Shown: one piece after another, positions 21,388 through 33,726 of the stretch
How the letters are laid out: every line of letters begins with the position of its first letter
How positions within the stretch are numbered: the first letter of the stretch is position 1
NCBI RefSeq assembly: GCF_037042905.1
Contig: NC_087252.1
Location: 28,076,994 to 28,140,993 of the forward strand
Length of the DNA stretch: 64,000 nucleotides
Reading direction: 5' to 3'
From: Lytechinus pictus
Lineage: Eukaryota; Echinodermata; Echinoidea; Temnopleuroida; Toxopneustidae
Position numbers and translations under genes: made by a program
The notes under the pieces: model-generated
Database searches by the model: none
What the model was told of the DNA's origin: nothing
The model's input: only the letters and a program-made list of their open reading frames with translations

Positions 21388-24300
21388 GCGAAATTATTTT
21401 TCCCACCGAGTTCTGGACCGACATATGAATATTCATGACTTGCGTCTTCGGATTGAGAGTACGCATGCGCGTGGACTTTGCCTCGACCAGTGCCGATCGT
21501 AAGCATTCACGTTGCTCAGAATGAATTAGCATCGTCAAATTACCGGTACCCTTACATAGTTAAATAGGCCTTATAGGCTTAGATCTATATATACATCCAA
21601 TTCTTAAACACTTATCAAACTAGCTGCCATTAATGGCAAGACATGTGCTAGGGTGGGGCTAGCTTAGGCTAGCGCATTAACTTTACCTCAAATCTGGACC
21701 TGTCTAATGCCTAATACTAATAGGAATAGCCGACTAATGCCATGGTTAACTTCGAACTTGTTAATTCCGAACTTTACGTTTGATTAGGTTTGGACCAATA
21801 TTAGCTTATTTACCATGGTTTAATATGTCTAGTCCGTATACAGAACCAGTCCTAGATCTAAAAAAAAATATCTTAGTTCTAGTCTAGTCTCTAGATCTAG
21901 ACTCTGATCTACGCGCTATCAGCATGGAACCACTAGTGTACCAAAGGGGGGGGGCAGACTGCCCCCCTGACGAGTTACAACTGATTCAGGGGACGTGCCC
22001 CCCCCTTGAAAAGCCAAATTAATAATTTGTAATGTCAAAATGCAACGAAAAAATACGTTTTTCCCCTCTTTTGAACGTGAAGATCTTTTTTTTTTTTCTT
22101 GTCAAATTTTTTTCAGCTACAAAATCCATAATTTTGGGTGACGGGGATCAAGATCACTGACGTTAATTTGTGCCTGACGTTAGAATACGTTCCATGCACG
22201 CACTGGTGTACCTAGGATTTTCCAAAAGGGGGGCAAATTTTTTAGAGGATATTTCGTCCGCGAAAAAATGTGACAAGCCCCCCCCCCAAAAAAAAAATTG
22301 TCTTCACCCCAAATTATGGATTTCTTAGCTGAAAAAAAAATTGACAAGCAAAAAAAAAAAAAAAAAAGATCTTCACGTTAAAAAAAGGGGACATACGTCT
22401 TTTTCATTGCATTTTTACATTACAAATTATTAATTTGGCTTCTCAAAGGGGGCACGTCCCCTGAATCAGCTGTGACTCGTCAGAGGGACAGTCTCCCCCC
22501 CCCCCCCTTGGTACACTATAGTGGTTCCATGCTGATACAGCGTAGATCAGAGTCTAGATATAGAGACTAGACTAGAACTAAGATATTTTTTTTTTAGATC
22601 TAGGACTGGTTTTGTATACGGACTAGACATATTAAACCATGGCAAATAAGCTAATATTTGTCTAAACCTAATTAAACGTGAAGTTCGGAATTAACCAGTT
22701 CGAAGTTAACCATGGCATTAGTCGGCTATTCAGTGTTGTATGTCAAGGCTCAAACATCCAAGGCCAAGGCCAAGGCTTTAATACCCAAGGCCAAGGCTTC
22801 AATACCAAAGACCAAGGCCAAGGCATGGAAACCCAAGGCCAAGGCCTGAAAACCTAAAGGCCAAGGCATTTCAAACTTACGATATACAGAACAATGAACT
22901 AACAATACTTAGGCGGCAGACATCACACATGGTAAAATGTATGTGAGCGAGGGGATTGAGCGAGAAAAAAAAACCTTTGTACATTTAAAACAAAAATAAT
23001 TTCATGATAGAGACATATTAAAATAATGATATAGTTACCTGTGTACACATAATCCATAATTTTTCTATAGGCGATTTACATTGCAATAATTATTATTACC
23101 ACGGTCATCTGATCCTGGCATTCTCAACGTATGTTTTCTCCACTCCCTGGGACAGGGGCAGCAGAAAATTATTATGGGGGGGGGGTCAACGCCAAAAAGG
23201 CACCCATTTTTCAAAATGAGTTTTTTTGTGCAAACAGATACATGTATTTGAAAAATGAGATTATGAACTGCGTGAAGTAATTGTGTGTTTTATAGAAATT
23301 AAGTTGAGCAAAGGCTTTCTAAAGTGATTTTTAATTATAAGATAGATATTTTGCTTTAGGTTTTACTTCTCAGCGAGAAAGCATAGCGAGCAAGCGGTTT
23401 TGAAAAAAAAAATAATTCTGAAGTTGTAAAACTTGATTTATGGTCAATTATGGGGCTAATCATTGTTGAAATTTCCTTGCGCGATGTTGCCAGCGCGAAT
23501 CACGAGCTCAAACTTCTTGACATGTCGTGTAATAAGACATGGAAATTATTTTATTCTGAGCTGGTTTTGTAATCATGAAAAAGATGTGTATCTAACTAAA
23601 AAATAACTTTGCGCTCGCTAATTCTTTTTATATACTGACCAGTAAAGGAAGCAGTTAATTAAGCAGTTAATTACTGCATTTTAAATAAGATACATAATTT
23701 ACCAATAAAAAATAATGCGAGCGCAAAGCGCGAGCTCAGAAATTTGTGATATTCCAACCTGAAAACTGGACATTCTAAGCATTTTTTTGTGAACGGGAAG
23801 AGAACGAGTACAATAATTGATGCGAGTGCAGGAAGCGAGCCAAATATTTGTGATATTTCAACCATAAAGCAACATTCTATACATTTTTGTAACCATTAGC
23901 AGTACTGTATACTAAACAATAATTGATGCAAGCACGATTCAAAATCTGTGATTTTCAAACCTAAAATGTATTATGTTTTATTATTACAGAAGGTATTTCT
24001 TTTTTTAAAAGGGCATATTTCATTTGAAAAAAAAAATCCTACAGGGATTTTTTTTTTTGGGGGGGGGGCAAGAGAGCACAAAGCGCAAGCTAAAATTTTC
24101 AAATGCTTAAACTGAAAATGAGTCATTTTTAGGACTCTTGTCAGTTTTCATATTTATTTCTGTTTTCAACCACTTTTATTAAACAGTTAATTAATCATTG
24201 ATTATTAATACTTATTGATAATATCAATAATTATTAATTATTAAATTATTTTTTGTTAATTATTATTTCTTGAAACCATATTGACACAAAAACAAATACG

Positions 24301-25957
24301 TTGTTTATTTCCTTGAAACTGTAGAGATATGAGATTCAATGTTGAACGATATATGATTAAAAAGAAGTAAACATTTTTTCCCCTTTGTTTTGTCAATCTA
24401 ACCCAAAACAAATATAAAATTTAGAAGAGAGATAGAGAGAAGAAGAAGTCCCACCACCAAGAATAAACTTAGACAAGGGGGGAAGGGAAAGGAAAAGATG
24501 GAGTAAATGTGATATTATTTTTTAAACAATCTATTGCAAAATTAGCTTTTCTTATAGAAAGAGGGGGACAAATTTTGAATTTTGTTCACTCGCTCGCTTC
24601 AATCGCTTTCTTCTTTTTTTTTTTACATAAATTTTGCTCTATATATGCCATGCTTGGCCCCTCAAAGTTTCTGGCTCATCATGCCATTGACATAACCCAT
24701 TTGGATATGACACAATTGGAGACTGTGTTCAAGTTTACCAAATCTTTTCAGAATATCATTAAGACTTAAAACATTCTTGTTGGCCAAAGAAAATAATACA
24801 AGGAAAATCCTAATGGAATAGAAATCAACCTTGTTATCGTTCTTTAGAGTTAGCTATGTTTAAAGTATGAAAATTGTTGTCAAAATTGCAGTCAGATGTA
24901 AAAATTATTCTTGTCATCAAAGCACTATTATCTTGATAATGACCATTATTATTTACTGTCATTATCATCATATGATTACAACACATTACCAATACATAAT
25001 GCTATTTTTCATAACTGATGTATTCTTTGTTTGAATTTCTTGATAATGGTGACAATTACAATTGATGACACTGCTAGTACACTTACTACTGCTGCTGCTA
25101 CTGTTACTGGTGATTGGTAGTATTGACCATTAGTGTTATTAAATATATATTTAAAAAAAACAATTGAAACATTTATAATTACTTATTTAAAACAAATGAA
25201 AGTACAAAATACAAAATGCCTTGAAAATGCCTTTAAAAAAAAATTCAAGGCTCAAAATCCTCAAGGCCAAGGCCCTCTCGAAGCCAAGGCTTTGAAAAAG
25301 TAGCTAGGCATTAAGGCGCCTTAAGGCCAAGGCCGAGCATCAAGGCACTACAACACTGATTAGTGTAGTAGATTTCACGGTACACCATGTATCTTTCTTG
25401 GGCAGATGTTGGTCCTGAAAAGGACCACCCAATCTCGACGTTTCGACAAGTGTGTTCTTGTCGTCCTCAGGAGAAAACGACAAGAACACACTTGTCGAAA
25501 CGTCGATATTGGGTGGTCCTTTTCAGGACCAACATCTGCCCAAGAAAGATACATGGTGTACCGTGAAACCTACTACACTATTCTTCTTCGCCATGGAAAC
25601 CTTCAGAAATTATAACACTGATTAGTACTAGGCATTAATTAGACAGGTCCAGATTTGAGGTAAAGTTAATGCGCTAGCCTAAGCTAGCCCTACCCTAGCA
25701 CATGTCTTGCCATTAATGGCAGCTAGTTTATTAAGTGTTTAAGAATTGGATATATATATATATATATATATAGATCTAAGCCTATAAGACATATGTAACT
25801 ATGTAAGGGTACCGGTAATTTGACCATGCTAATTCATTCTGAGCAACGTGAATGCTTACGATCGGCACTGGTCGAGGCATGCGTACTCTCAATCCGAAGA
25901 CGCAAGTCATGAATATTCATGTATTGGTCCAGAACTCGGTGGGAAAAATAATTTCGC
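21388..25957. mobile_element. Fold-back element, copy 2
   Basis: Same organisation as copy 1 at an offset of 4658-4660. The nested insertion lies at 22731-25358 and the hairpin at 25361-25580. Differences from copy 1 are mainly the lengths of G/C and A/T homopolymers. Confidence 0.8.
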
Positions 25958-26047
25958 GTCCGGCGGTAGATGTTCGGGGTAGATGTTCGTGGTAGATGTC
26001 CGGGGGTATTACTGGGGTTAGATGTCCAGGTGGTGGATGTCCGGGAG

Positions 26048-29000
26048 GCGAAATTATTTTTCCCACCGAGTTCTGGACCGACATATGAATATTCATGACT
26101 TGCGTCTTCGGATTGAGAGTACGCATGCGCGTGGACTTTGCCTCGACCAGTGCCGATCGTAAGCATTCACGTTGCTCAGAATGAATTAGCATCGTCAAAT
26201 TACCGGTACCCTTACATAGTTAAATAGGCCTTATAGGCTTAGATCTATATATACATCCAATTCTTAAACACTTATCAAACTAGCTGCCATTAATGGCAAG
26301 ACATGTGCTAGGGTGGGGCTAGCTTAGGCTAGCGCATTAACTTTACCTCAAATCTGGACCTGTCTAATGCCTAATACTAATAGGAATAGCCGACTAATGC
26401 CATGGTTAACTTCGAACTTGTTAATTCCGAACTTTACGTTTGATTAGGTTTGGACCAATATTAGCTTATTTACCATGGTTTAATATGTCTAGTCCGTATA
26501 CAGAACCAGTCCTAGATCTAAAAAAAAATATCTTAGTTCTAGTCTAGTCTCTAGATCTAGACTCTGATCTACGCGCTATCAGCATGGAACCACTAGTGTA
26601 CCAAAGGGGGGGGGGGGGCAGACTGCCCCCCTGACGAGTCACAACTGATTCAGGGGACGTGCCCCCCCCCCTTGAAAAGCCAAATTAATAATTTGTAATG
26701 TCAAAATGCAACGAAAAAATACGTTTTTCCCCTCTTTTGAACGTGAAGATCTTTTTTTTTTTTCTTGTCAAATTTTTTTCAGCTACAAAATCCATAATTT
26801 TGGGTGACGGGGATCAAGATCACTGACGTTAATTTGTGCCTGACGTTAGAATACGTTCCATGCACGCACTGGTGTACCTAGGATTTTCCAAAAGGGGGGC
26901 AAATTTTTTAGAGGATATTTCGTCCGCGAAAAAATGTGACAAGCCCCCCCCCCAAAAAAAAAATTGTCTTCACCCCAAATTATGGATTTCTTAGCTGAAA
27001 AAAAAATTGACAAGCAAAAAAAAAAAAAACAAAGATCTTCACGTTAAAAAAAGGGGACATACGTCTTTTTCATTGCATTTTTACATTACAAATTATTAAT
27101 TTGGCTTCTCAAAGGGGGCACGTCCCCTGAATCAGCTGTGACTCGTCAGAGGGACAGTCTCCCCCCCCCCTTGGTACACTATAGTGGTTCCATGCTGATA
27201 CAGCGTAGATCAGAGTCTAGATATAGAGACTAGACTAGAACTAAGATATTTTTTTTTTAGATCTAGGACTGGTTTTGTATACGGACTAGACATATTAAAC
27301 CATGGCAAATAAGCTAATATTTGTCTAAACCTAATTAAACGTGAAGTTCGGAATTAACCAGTTCGAAGTTAACCATGGCATTAGTCGGCTATTCAGTGTT
27401 GTATGTCAAGGCTCAAACATCCAAGGCCAAGGCCAAGGCTTTAATACCCAAGGCCAAGGCTTCAATACCAAAGACCAAGGCCAAGGCATGGAAACCCAAG
27501 GCCAAGGCCTGAAAACCTAAAGGCCAAGGCATTTCAAACTTACGATATACAGAACAATGAACTAACAATACTTAGGCGGCAGACATCACACATGGTAAAA
27601 TGTATGTGAGCGAGGGGATTGAGCGAGAAAAAAAAACCTTTGTACATTTAAAACAAAAATAATTTCATGATAGAGACATATTAAAATAATGATATAGTTA
27701 CCTGTGTACACATAATCCATAATTTTTCTATAGGCGATTTACATTGCAATAATTATTATTACCACGGTCATCTGATCCTGGCATTCTCAACGTATGTTTT
27801 CTCCACTCCCTGGGACAGGGGCAGCAGAAAATTATTATGGGGGGGGGGGTCAACGCCAAAAAGGCACCCATTTTTCAAAATGAGTTTTTTTGTGCAAACA
27901 GATACATGTATTTGAAAAATGAGATTATGAACTGCGTGAAGTAATTGTGTGTTTTATAGAAATTAAGTTGAGCAAAGGCTTTCTAAAGTGATTTTTAATT
28001 ATAAGATAGATATTTTGCTTTAGGTTTTACTTCTCAGCGAGAAAGCATAGCGAGCAAGCGGTTTTGAAAAAAAAAATAATTCTGAAGTTGTAAAACTTGA
28101 TTTATGGTCAATTATGGGGCTAATCATTGTTGAAATTTCCTTGCGCGATGTTGCCAGCGCGAATCACGAGCTCAAACTTCTTGACATGTCGTGTAATAAG
28201 ACATGGAAATTATTTTATTCTGAGCTGGTTTTGTAATCATGAAAAAGATGTGTATCTAACTAAAAAATAACTTTGCGCTCGCTAATTCTTTTTATATACT
28301 GACCAGTAAAGGAAGCAGTTAATTAAGCAGTTAATTACTGCATTTTAAATAAGATACATAATTTACCAATAAAAAATAATGCGAGCGCAAAGCGCGAGCT
28401 CAGAAATTTGTGATATTCCAACCTGAAAACTGGACATTCTAAGCATTTTTTTGTGAACGGGAAGAGAACGAGTACAATAATTGATGCGAGTGCAGGAAGC
28501 GAGCCAAATATTTGTGATATTTCAACCATAAAGCAACATTCTATACATTTTTGTAACCATTAGCAGTACTGTATACTAAACAATAATTGATGCAAGCACG
28601 ATTCAAAATCTGTGATTTTCAAACCTAAAATGTATTATGTTTTATTATTACAGAAGGTATTTCTTTTTTTAAAAGGGCATATTTCATTTGAAAAAAAAAA
28701 TCCTACAGGGATTTTTTTTTTTTGGGGGGGGGGCAAGAGAGCACAAAGCGCAAGCTAAAATTTTCAAATGCTTAAACTGAAAATGAGTCATTTTTAGGAC
28801 TCTTGTCAGTTTTCATATTTATTTCTGTTTTCAACCACTTTTATTAAACAGTTAATTAATCATTGATTGTTAATACTTATTGATAATATCAATAATTATT
28901 AATTATTAAATTATTTTTTGTTAATTATTATTTCTTGAAACCATATTGACACAAAAACAAATACGTTGTTTATTTCCTTGAAACTGTAGAGATATGAGAT

Positions 29001-30613
29001 TCAATGTTGAACGATATATGATTAAAAAGAAGTAAACATTTTTTCCCCTTTGTTTTGTCAATCTAACCCAAAACAAATATAAAATTTAGAAGAGAGATAG
29101 AGAGAAGAAGAAGTCCCACCACCAAGAATAAACTTAGACAAGGGGGGAAGGGAAAGGAAAAGATGGAGTAAATGTGATATTATTTTTTAAACAATCTATT
29201 GCAAAATTAGCTTTTCTTATAGAAAGAGGGGGACAAATTTTGTTCACTCGCTCGCTTCAATCGCTTTCTTCTTTTTTTTTTTACATAAATTTTGCTCTAT
29301 ATATGCCATGCTTGGCCCCTCAAAGTTTCTGGCTCATCATGCCATTGACATAACCCATTTGGATATGACACAATTGGAGACTGTGTTCAAGTTTACCAAA
29401 TCTTTTCAGAATATCATTAAGACTTAAAACATTCTTGTTGGCCAAAGAAAATAATACAAGGAAAATCCTAATGGAATAGAAATCAACCTTGTTATCGTTC
29501 TTTAGAGTTAGCTATGTTTAAAGTATGAAAATTGTTGTCAAAATTGCAGTCAGATGTAAAAATTATTCTTGTCATCAAAGCACTATTATCTTGATAATGA
29601 CCATTATTATTTACTGTCATTATCATCATATGATTACAACACATTACCAATACATAATGCTATTTTTCATAACTGATGTATTCTTTGTTTGAATTTCTTG
29701 ATAATGGTGACAATTACAATTGATGACACTGCTAGTACACTTACTACTGCTGCTGCTACTGTTACTGGTGATTGGTAGTATTGACCATTAGTGTTATTAA
29801 ATATATATTTAAAAAAAACAATTGAAACATTTATAATTACTTATTTAAAACAAATGAAAGTACAAAATACAAAATGCCTTGAAAATGCCTTAAAAAAAAA
29901 ATTCAAGGCTCAAAATCCTCAAGGCCAAGGCCCTCTCGAAGCCAAGGCTTTGAAAAAGTAGCTAGGCATTAAGGCGCCTTAAGGCCAAGGCCGAGCATCA
30001 AGGCACTACAACACTGATTAGTGTAGTAGATTTCACGGTACACCATGTATCTTTCTTGGGCAGATGTTGGTCCTGAAAAGGACCACCCAATCTCGACGTT
30101 TCGACAAGTGTGTTCTTGTCGTCCTCAGGAGAAAACGACAAGAACACACTTGTCGAAACGTCGATATTGGGTGGTCCTTTTCAGGACCAACATCTGCCCA
30201 AGAAAGATACATGGTGTACCGTGAAACCTACTACACTATTCTTCTTCGCCATGGAAACCTTCAGAAATTATAACACTGATTAGTACTAGGCATTAATTAG
30301 ACAGGTCCAGATTTGAGGTAAAGTTAATGCGCTAGCCTAAGCTAGCCCTACCCTAGCACATGTCTTGCCATTAATGGCAGCTAGTTTATTAAGTGTTTAA
30401 GAATTGGATATATATATATATATATATAGATCTAAGCCTATAAGACATATGTAACTATGTAAGGGTACCGGTAATTTGACCATGCTAATTCATTCTGAGC
30501 AACGTGAATGCTTACGATCGGCACTGGTCGAGGCATGCGTACTCTCAATCCGAAGACGCAAGTCATGAATATTCATGTATTGGTCCAGAACTCGGTGGGA
30601 AAAATAATTTCGC
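26048..30613. mobile_element. Fold-back element, copy 3
   Basis: Same organisation, with the nested insertion at 27394-30016 and the hairpin at 30019-30238. Copy-specific differences include longer G and C runs near 26607-26670, GAGTCACAACTG instead of GAGTTACAACTG, a C within the poly-A near 27030, one A-to-G change near 28869 and a roughly 10-base deletion near 29239. These mark it as a distinct copy rather than an exact assembly repeat. Confidence 0.8.
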
Positions 30614-30639
30614 AGCCCGGGGGGCGTGCATGGGGGGGG

Positions 30640-30995
30640 GGGGGTGAGCTAACTAGATAGAGGGTTTGCATGACACCGGGGCATGACACCACTTGCGAAA
30701 AAAAGTTTTAAAATAGATACAAACTTCTTTGACATATAAAGCTTCCTCTTGTTTGGTTTGGTAATTGGCAACCAGTTATAAATGATTATTTTTGCCACTG
30801 CTTTTGAAACTTTTTTTCTTTGAAGAATTTAATATATACTTTACCTAAAATAAAAAAAAATATGTACTATTTTTTTTTAGTTTTACTTTTCCTTTTATAA
30901 GTAGAAATAGCCTTGCTAACATGGCAAGGTTGAAAAAATGGCAAAATAGTATGTGGCTTTGAAATTAAACTTGTAAATTTCCTCGTCGTTGATTG
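30640..30995. other. Non-coding DNA beyond the array
   Basis: A G-run near 30633-30646 follows the array, then AT-rich sequence with no exon, TIR or RNA gene that I can support. Confidence 0.4.
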
Positions 30996-30999
30996 GTAA

Positions 31000-31458
31000 A
31001 ATTTGATGTCATAATCACGTCGTAATGTGGTCATATGAAAACGCAAATTTCTTTGTCGTTGTTTGGTAAATAAATGATGTCATAATCACGTCATAATGTG
31101 GTCATATAAAAATGCAAATTCATTTGTTGCAGATTGGTCGATAAATGACGTCGTAATCACGTAATAATCTGGTCATATAAGAAAGCAAATTTACTTGTCG
31201 TAAATTGGTCAGTAAATGACGTCGTAATCACGTCATAATCTGGTCATATAAGCGAGCAAATTTACTTGTCGTAAATTGGTCAGTAAATGACGTCGAAATC
31301 ACGTCATAATCTGGTCAAATAAAAATGCAAATGAAAGTTGCCATTCTAAGTCGTCAAAATGACGTCGTAAGAACGTCATAAATACGACGACATGACGAGT
31401 ATTACCACTTTACGATCAGTTAATGACGTCATTACGACCGTGTCTGCTATCAGGGAAT
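31000..31458 (-). repeat. CRE-like (TGACGTC) repeat element, copy B
   Basis: Units of about 60-70 bases repeat: TTGTCGTAAATTGGTCAGTA, AATGACGTCGTAATCACGTC and ATAATCTGGTCATATAA. The array ends GTGTCTGCTATCAGGG near 31442-31457, the reverse complement of the start of the array at 8883. The family is therefore the same, in the opposite orientation. GACGT/ACGTC words are very dense. No open frame. Confidence 0.55.
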
Positions 31459-31801
31459 GAATCATATTTATGAGGACGGGTTATACTGAAAAGGTAGTAA
31501 AACCTAAATTCCTCTGCTATATACATTACTGATTTGGTTGATGATCGACAGTGTCGTAATCATGAGCCAAAATAAAGTTGCGAGCGAGCAAGCAATAATT
31601 TCGACATATTTTTATACAAAATTCTGTGATAGATATTGACATAATATTCGAAATATTAAATAATATGCCACCTTTCTCTCTTTCCTTTACTCTTGTTTTC
31701 TTGGTCGTGAAAAAGTTCCCCATCTGTAGGCCTACGCTACCGGTTGATGATGCAAATTATTTGTACTTACGTGTTATTCACATTTGAAATGAAAGTGATT
31801 A

Positions 31802-32001
31802 GGGCCTTTTCACACGTGAATCTTGAATCATCATTGTAATGATGATTGCTATTGTAATCGTGACTGTGATTAGCGTTCATGATTCATGTCCTACATGTAG
31901 TTTGGGTTCGCACGTGCTAACATTCGCCATTATAGCCTTATTTTTCACTGGCATGATCATCATTCAAATTACGATATATTTTTTTTACCGTGTGAAAGGG
32001 C
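31802..32001. mobile_element. MITE, CCTTTTCACACGTGAATC family, copy 1
   Basis: GGGCCTTTTCACACGTGAATC at the left is mirrored by TTTTACCGTGTGAAAGGGC at the right, with internal pairing of ATCATCATTGTAATGATGAT with ATGATCATCATTCAAATTAC. A second copy is at 60309-60546. Non-coding. Confidence 0.65.
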
Positions 32002-32224
32002 GGTAAGTTGATTTTGATCTCGAGGTCACATTTTATCGATCATATGGCATTGCATAGCCAAAATCCGAGTCACTTACTGGCAAGTTCTTCTCCGACGGCC
32101 TCATAACATCCGGTTTCAACTCCATTTATGTCAGCTGGATAAACAGGACCAATTAAATAAATTATGCAGGGAACACACATACATATCCCCGCACATAGCT
32201 AGCTCTAACACAAAAACACACACT

Positions 32225-32815
32225 AATTACCATCCTTCTATCACCCCAAACCATCATTAAATGTTCACAACCATTACGAAGACGACCACCATCACCCTCA
32301 CCATCGTCATCATGATTATCATTATCACAACAATCATTATCGACCTCCCTTCTATCATCATGATCATCATCGCCACAACCACCATCATTATCTTCACGAC
32401 CCCCACCACCATGCATCGTCATCATCATCATCACCATCAACATCATTATCATGATGGTAATCATCGCCATCATTATCACCATCACCACAACCATCATCAT
32501 CACCAACACCATCATCATCATTATCACCACCAACATCATCTTCATAGCCATCGAGCCACTTTTACCATCATCATCATCATCATCAACATCATTATCATGA
32601 TGGCAATCATCGCCAACACTATCCCCATCACCACCACAACCACCACCATCATCATCATCATCATCACAACCATCATCATCATCACAATCATCATCGTCAT
32701 CATCATCATCATCATCACCAACACCATCATCATCATCATTATCACCACCAACATCATTTTCATAGCCATCGAGTCACTTTTATCTGCATCATCGTCATCT
32801 TCAATACTCATGTAA
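32225..32815. repeat. CAT/CAC-rich microsatellite with higher-order duplication
   Basis: Almost the whole segment is made of CAT, CAC and CAA triplets. A longer unit of about 140-220 bases is duplicated. ATCATTATCATGATGG-type sequence leads to ACATCATCTTCATAGCCATCGAGCCACTTTTA near 32530-32565 and a near copy near 32750-32785. All six frames are open or nearly so because of the triplet composition; the Ile/His/Thr or Met/Val frames are not genes. Confidence 0.8.
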
Positions 32816-33118
32816 TCCTATCAATCATCTACATGCTATGATCTTGGTACACATCAAGAGATACAGATTTACTACTCCGGAAATGCTGGAAAAGATAGAT
32901 TTGCTTAATCAAATTTAATAATGTAATCAAAGGAAATACTTCACACCAAGACCACCATGATCATGGTTTAAGTAATGAACACACAGAAAATAGAATAGAA
33001 TAATTATGATAATGAATGGCCGAGTTTTCCATTTACCCTTTACACGATTTATTTTATACTTAGCTACTAAAAATTGATTCATCAATTCGAAAAGGACAAG
33101 CAAATTTTGTAAGAGGAT

Positions 33119-33712
33119 TTAAAGGAGAATGAAACCCTTGAAACCAGCTGAATCCATATCAAAGAGAAAAATCAAAGAAACATATTGTTGAAAGTTTGAG
33201 GAAGATTGAATAAATAATAAGAAAGTTATGAGCATTTGAATATTGAGATCACTATGCCATGTAGATCCTCCCATTGGCAATGCGACCAAGATCTGTGATG
33301 TCACACACGTACAACTTTCTCATTACTTTAGTACTTATTTCACTTATATTCTCACTTTTATAGAGTCTATCACAATGTGAGGTGTTCTCTTTATGAGAGG
33401 ACAAGTACAGAGGTTTCACAACATTATATCATTGATGAATCGTTTGTCATATATGATTAGAATGAGCAAAAAAAAAATGTTTCGGGGTATCTTTTCAGTG
33501 TCCAAAAGGGGAGAGTTGTTCATCTGTGACATCATAGATCTTGGTCGCATTGCCAATGGGAGGATCTCCATAGCATTAGTGATCTCGACATTCAAATGCT
33601 CATAACTCTTCTATTGCTAGTCCTATTTTACTCAAACTTTTGTTGATCTTATTCTTTGATTTTTCTGCTTTCACAAAAGTTAACTTGCTCCAAGAGTTTC
33701 ATTCTCCTTTAA
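33119..33712. mobile_element. TTAA-bounded fold-back MITE
   Basis: TTAAAGGAGAATGAAAC (33119-33135) is matched exactly in reverse complement at 33696-33712, so TTAA ends both sides. Large internal blocks also pair, for example GATCCTCCCATTGGCAATGC with GCATTGCCAATGGGAGGATC, and GAGCATTTGAATATTGAGATC with its diverged inverse. The element is therefore a nearly complete palindrome of about 590 bp. Non-coding. Confidence 0.7.
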
Positions 33713-33726
33713 GAAGAAGTGTCACA

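Larger units (their letters stand above)
16721..30622. mobile_element. Three-copy tandem array of a 4.57-kb fold-back element
   Basis: Three units (16730-21297, 21388-25957, 26048-30613) are almost identical and separated by an identical 90-bp spacer. Every unit begins GCGAAATTATTTTTCCCACC and ends with its reverse complement. The outermost flanks are AGCCCGGGG at 16721-16729 and again at 30614-30622, a 9-bp direct repeat around the whole 13.9-kb block. Long TIRs plus 9-bp duplications are the hallmark of Mutator-like (MULE) and fold-back elements. No transposase is visible. Units differ by homopolymer lengths, a few substitutions and one small deletion in copy 3. An assembly artefact cannot be excluded. 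Confidence 0.8.

Noticed and set aside
21174..21538. 93- and 110-codon minus-strand frames at unit junctions
   Set aside because: They span terminal inverted repeats and the 90-bp spacer; the sequence is a by-product of the TIRs.
32162..32815. Long Met/Val/Asp-rich and Ile/Thr/His-rich frames
   Set aside because: Pure triplet-repeat artefacts in a CAT/CAC microsatellite.
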